A stretch of DNA of 7,664 bases from CBIHON01 sp966211965 (GTDB lineage Bacteria; Pseudomonadota; Gammaproteobacteria; Burkholderiales; Burkholderiaceae_D): positions 1 through 7,664 of the forward strand of contig CBIHON010000088.1 of assembly GCA_966211965.1 (NCBI GenBank), written 5' to 3'. Of this stretch, positions 5,077 through 7,664 are shown in pieces. Positions within the stretch are counted from its first letter, which is position 1. The number at the start of each line of letters is the position of its first letter. Position numbers and translations under genes: made by a program. The notes beneath the pieces were generated by a model. That model had not been told where the DNA came from. It ran no database searches and saw nothing but the letters and a program-made list of their open reading frames with translations.

Positions 5077-7664
5077 TCAATCGACTTGATTCTGACCCAG
5101 GGTCAGGTTGCCGGTGGCCGCATCTTCGATGAAATTGATGAGCTCGAAGCTCGGCAGACTGGCATTGATCATGATGCGGTATTTCGCAGTCGGCGAGGCC
5201 GGCGTATAGCCTAGCGCCGCTTCCAGCTGGGCCGACGTGAAGCTGCGCGTCTGCTGTGGCCCCAGCGTGCCGAGCGAGGCATTGACGGTGCCGACCGCAT
5301 TGCCGGCTTCGTCGTAGGCGGTGGCCGACAAGCTGCCGCCGAGATTACCCGGATTGATCAGGTAGACCCGGCTGATCTTGTTCGAACTCGACGAGGCATT
5401 CTCGAACAGCGCGTTGCGCGTCGAAGTGGCCGCAGTGGCGGCGGCGCGGTTGTCGACTTGCGCCTGCGCCAGGCTCAGCTTGCCGGTTCCGTCATCCCTG
5501 AGGAAATTGATCAGCTCGAAGTTCGGCAGCGCCGCCGTGAACACCATGCGATAGGGTACCGGCGGGGTATAGCCGATCGCCGCTTCCAGTTGCGCCGAAC
5601 TGAAGTTCAAGGTCTGTCCGGCTGCCAGCGTGCCGAGCGGCGCGTTTTCGAGGCCGACCCGGTTGCCATCCTGGTTGTAGGCGGTCACGCTCAGCGCCCC
5701 TCCCTGGGCCGAGGGATTGACCAGGCGCACCAGGCTGCTGCTCTTCGGATGGGTCGAGGGATTGACCAGCAGCGCATGGCGGCTCGACGCGTTTGCGCCT
5801 GAGGCAGTGCGGTCGTCGAGCTGTGCCTGCGCCAGCGTCAGGTTGATGCTGGCGACGTCGCGGATGAAGTTGAGCAGTTCGAAGCTCGGCAGCGCGGCGT
5901 TGAACACGACGCGGTAGCGGCTGGACGGCGAGGCCGGCGTGAAGCCGATCGCGGCTTCCAGATCGGACGAGGTGAGGGTCAGCATCTGCCCGGCCGCCAG
6001 CGTACCGAGCGCGGCATTGGCTGTGCCCAGCACGGCGCCGCTGTCGTCGTAGGCGGTAGCCGTCACGGCCCCGCTTTGCGTGCCCGGATTGACCAGGCGC
6101 ACCACGCTGATCTGGTTGTTGCCGACCGCAGGCAGCACCATCAGCGCATTCCGGCTCGAGGAGCTGGCGGCACTGCCGGCGCGACGGTCGCTCTGGGCCT
6201 GGCCGAGGGTGAGATTGCCGGTGCCGATGTCCTTGACGAAATTGATCAGCTCGATGCCGGGCAGGCCGGCATCGAAGACGATGCGGTATTTCGCGGTCGG
6301 CGCGGCCGGCGTGAAGCCGAGCGCTGCTTCCAGTTGCGCCGAGGTGAAGGTGAGCATCTGGCGTGCCGCGATATTGCCGAGCGCGGCATTGGCGGCGCCG
6401 GCGACATGGCCGGCTTCGTCGTAGGCGGTGGCGCGCAGTGCGCCGCCCTGGTCGCCGAGATTGATGACCCGGATCACGCTGATCTTGTTGCCGCTGGAGG
6501 AGGCATTGACGAACAACGCCTGACGCTGCGGATCGAACACGAAGTTCGCCACCACGGTGCAGGCGCCCGTGACCGGCCTGGTGGTGAAGAGATTGCCGTC
6601 CAGGGTGCCGCCGCAGGTGCCGGTGACCGGGGCGGCGGTGTAGCGTGCATTCGGCACGACCGCGAAACTGGGGGTGGCGTTATAGGCAACGTTCTGGCTG
6701 ATGCCGATGCTGCCGTTGCCGCCGGGGCCGACGCTGGTCGTGACCGGGTAATTGCGTATGGCCGAGCAAGTGGCGTTGCCGCCGCCGCCGGCACCGTTGC
6801 AATTCCAACTATAGAGAGTATTGCCGACAGTGACGCCCGGGTCCGGGAGCCAGCCCGACAGGCAAAGGTCGGTCGGCACCACGGTCAGCGTGCGACCGTT
6901 GTCGCCGCCGCAGACTCCGTTGATGACCGGACAGGCCGCGGTGGTAAAGCTCTGGTCGCTGCCGTTGGTGGTATTGATGCTGTTGACGCCCTTGACACGG
7001 AAGTGGTAAGTGGCATTGCAGCTCAGGCCGCCGATCGCGACCGATGCCGCTGTGGCGCCCGAGCCGGCGTTGACCGTGCCGCCGGTGGTGGCCGCCACGT
7101 TGGTGCCGTAAGCGGCGGTCGGGCCATAGTCGAAACTGACCGTGGTGTTGGCGCCGTTGTCGTTGACGGTGCCGTTCAGCGTTGCGCCGCTTGTGGTGAC
7201 GCCGGTGGCCGCCCCGGATGTGGCGGTCGGCGCGGTCGCGCAGGAATCGGTGATGCCGGACGTGTTGTGCGCGCCGATGCTGGCGCCGCTCCAATACATC
7301 GTGGCCTGGCCGGTGGTCGAGGTATTGGACGAGCCGCCGCCGCCGAACACGGTGCCGCAGGAATTGGCTTCGTCGATCGTGGCCGAGCAACTGGCGCTCT
7401 CGGTATTGGTGCAGACGAACAATGCGCCGCCGCGACCGACCGATGCGCCGCCGCCGCTGGTTGCGTCGTTGGTGTTGAAAGTCACGTTTTTCAACGTCAG
7501 CGTTCCGGTTCGGGCGAAGATGCCGGCGCCGAAGCCCGCGCCCGCGCCGCCGGTGCCACCGGAGCCGAAAGTGCCGTTGGTGCCGTTGGCGCCGCCGAAG
7601 CCGCCGGGGCCGCCAGTGCCGCCGGTGCCGATGCCGCAGCCGTAGATGGCGCCGCCGCCGCCGC
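5077..7664 (-). CDS. Large repeat-containing surface/secreted protein, 5' end outside the window
   Basis: At least 861 residues are visible, and the frame is open to the right edge, so the true start and any signal peptide lie beyond it. TTG 7494 is not a real start. In order: 7495-7664 encodes a Gly-rich stretch (GGxGG, GTNG) ending in GAGIFARTGTLTLKNVTF, typical of right-handed beta-helix passengers. Counting from 7494, residues 86-187 resemble a fibronectin type III domain (SGATLNGTVNDNG, FDYGPTAAYG, YHFRVKGVN). Residues 189-247 form a small Cys-containing module with NGVCG and YSWNCNG. Residues 250-319 form a beta module (GNGSI, YTAAPVTGTCGG). Residues 324-805 are four tandem repeats. No LPXTG, PEP-CTERM or beta-barrel end follows the last repeat, and it stops at TGA 5077-5079. 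Adhesion or matrix function is a guess. Confidence 0.85.
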   Translation of the reverse strand, partial: GGGGAIYGCGIGTGGTGGPGGFGGANGTNGTFGSGGTGGAGAGFGAGIFARTGTLTLKNVTFNTNDATSGGGASVGRGGALFVCTNTESASCSATIDEANSCGTVFGGGGSSNTSTTGQATMYWSGASIGAHNTSGITDSCATAPTATSGAATGVTTSGATLNGTVNDNGANTTVSFDYGPTAAYGTNVAATTGGTVNAGSGATAASVAIGGLSCNATYHFRVKGVNSINTTNGSDQSFTTAACPVINGVCGGDNGRTLTVVPTDLCLSGWLPDPGVTVGNTLYSWNCNGAGGGGNATCSAIRNYPVTTSVGPGGNGSIGISQNVAYNATPSFAVVPNARYTAAPVTGTCGGTLDGNLFTTRPVTGACTVVANFVFDPQRQALFVNASSSGNKISVIRVINLGDQGGALRATAYDEAGHVAGAANAALGNIAARQMLTFTSAQLEAALGFTPAAPTAKYRIVFDAGLPGIELINFVKDIGTGNLTLGQAQSDRRAGSAASSSSRNALMVLPAVGNNQISVVRLVNPGTQSGAVTATAYDDSGAVLGTANAALGTLAAGQMLTLTSSDLEAAIGFTPASPSSRYRVVFNAALPSFELLNFIRDVASINLTLAQAQLDDRTASGANASSRHALLVNPSTHPKSSSLVRLVNPSAQGGALSVTAYNQDGNRVGLENAPLGTLAAGQTLNFSSAQLEAAIGYTPPVPYRMVFTAALPNFELINFLRDDGTGKLSLAQAQVDNRAAATAATSTRNALFENASSSSNKISRVYLINPGNLGGSLSATAYDEAGNAVGTVNASLGTLGPQQTRSFTSAQLEAALGYTPASPTAKYRIMINASLPSFELINFIEDAATGNLTLGQNQVD
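5080..6525 (-). repeat. Four tandem protein repeats of 113-124 residues
   Basis: The units are 6154-6525 (124 residues), 5782-6153 (124), 5419-5781 (121) and 5080-5418 (113, lacking the linker). Each begins with R-N/H/Q-ALxxN, then a strand pair ending in NPG-x-x-GG and ATAYDE-G, then NAxLGTL, FTSAQLEAAxGFTP, a strand YRIVF, LPxFELINFI and NLTLxQAQxD. A Ser/Ala-rich linker separates units. The third unit lacks three residues (TAK) before YRMVF. Unit spacing is regular, so this looks like beads of one beta-rich domain made by duplication. I do not know a named family for it. Confidence 0.88.

Noticed and set aside
7492..7494. Start codon of the large surface protein at 7494
   Set aside because: It is a TTG leucine inside a beta-helix motif; the frame continues without a stop to the window edge with the same protein character.
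7142..7645. 167-codon plus-strand Pro/Val-rich ORF and the 193-codon minus-strand Arg/His-rich ORF (6809-7390)
   Set aside because: These are shadows of the Gly-rich, GC-rich coding frame of the large surface protein.
1..7664. CRISPR array, toxin-antitoxin pair, prophage or defence system
   Set aside because: No short spaced direct repeats, phage genes or known defence motifs were found on either strand; the only regular repeats are the protein repeats at 5080-6525.

Overview
The window looks like chromosomal DNA of a beta-proteobacterium of the order Burkholderiales, most likely family Oxalobacteraceae (Collimonas, Herminiimonas or Herbaspirillum-like). This is inferred from the DUF2863 family protein, the Burkholderia-type cytosolic carboxypeptidase, a Bug-type binding-protein remnant and moderately high GC. 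No rRNA or complete marker gene is present to settle the genus.

Left part (1-2110). A good leftward promoter at the edge (10-37) points to a divergent gene outside the window. Three successive hairpins follow, the last with a U-tract (about 88-185): a candidate small RNA or attenuated leader. Next is a 73-codon gene for a small membrane-anchored, Ala/Pro-rich protein, closed by a perfect 14-bp terminator. A 412-residue DUF2863 protein of unknown function follows, with a Cys-x-x-Cys / His-rich tail.

Middle (1946-3712). A large nested palindrome (24-bp perfect arms, more pairing inside and outside) sits between DUF2863 and a convergent two-gene operon on the minus strand. That operon encodes an M14 cytosolic-type zinc carboxypeptidase and then a single-domain CYTH triphosphate-tunnel enzyme, coupled by a 4-base stop/start overlap.

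Right of the operon (3713-5076) there is little functional coding. A decayed Bug-type solute-binding protein fragment with two compensating frameshifts lies directly before a tRNA-Pro(GGG), which has its own TATAAT promoter and terminator. Downstream are about 730 bases of debris, with a short IS1380-type transposase remnant and a doubtful Cys-rich micro-ORF. This fits a worn integration site beside a tRNA.

Right end (5077-7664). One large minus-strand gene, whose 5' end lies outside, encodes at least 861 residues of a probably exported surface protein: a Gly-rich beta-helix-like part, an FnIII-like domain, two small modules and four tandem repeats of about 113-124 residues at the C-terminus.

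No CRISPR array, complete mobile element, defence system or biosynthetic cluster was seen. The items most worth following up are the palindromic element, the coupled carboxypeptidase-CYTH pair, the hairpin RNA and the four-repeat surface protein.
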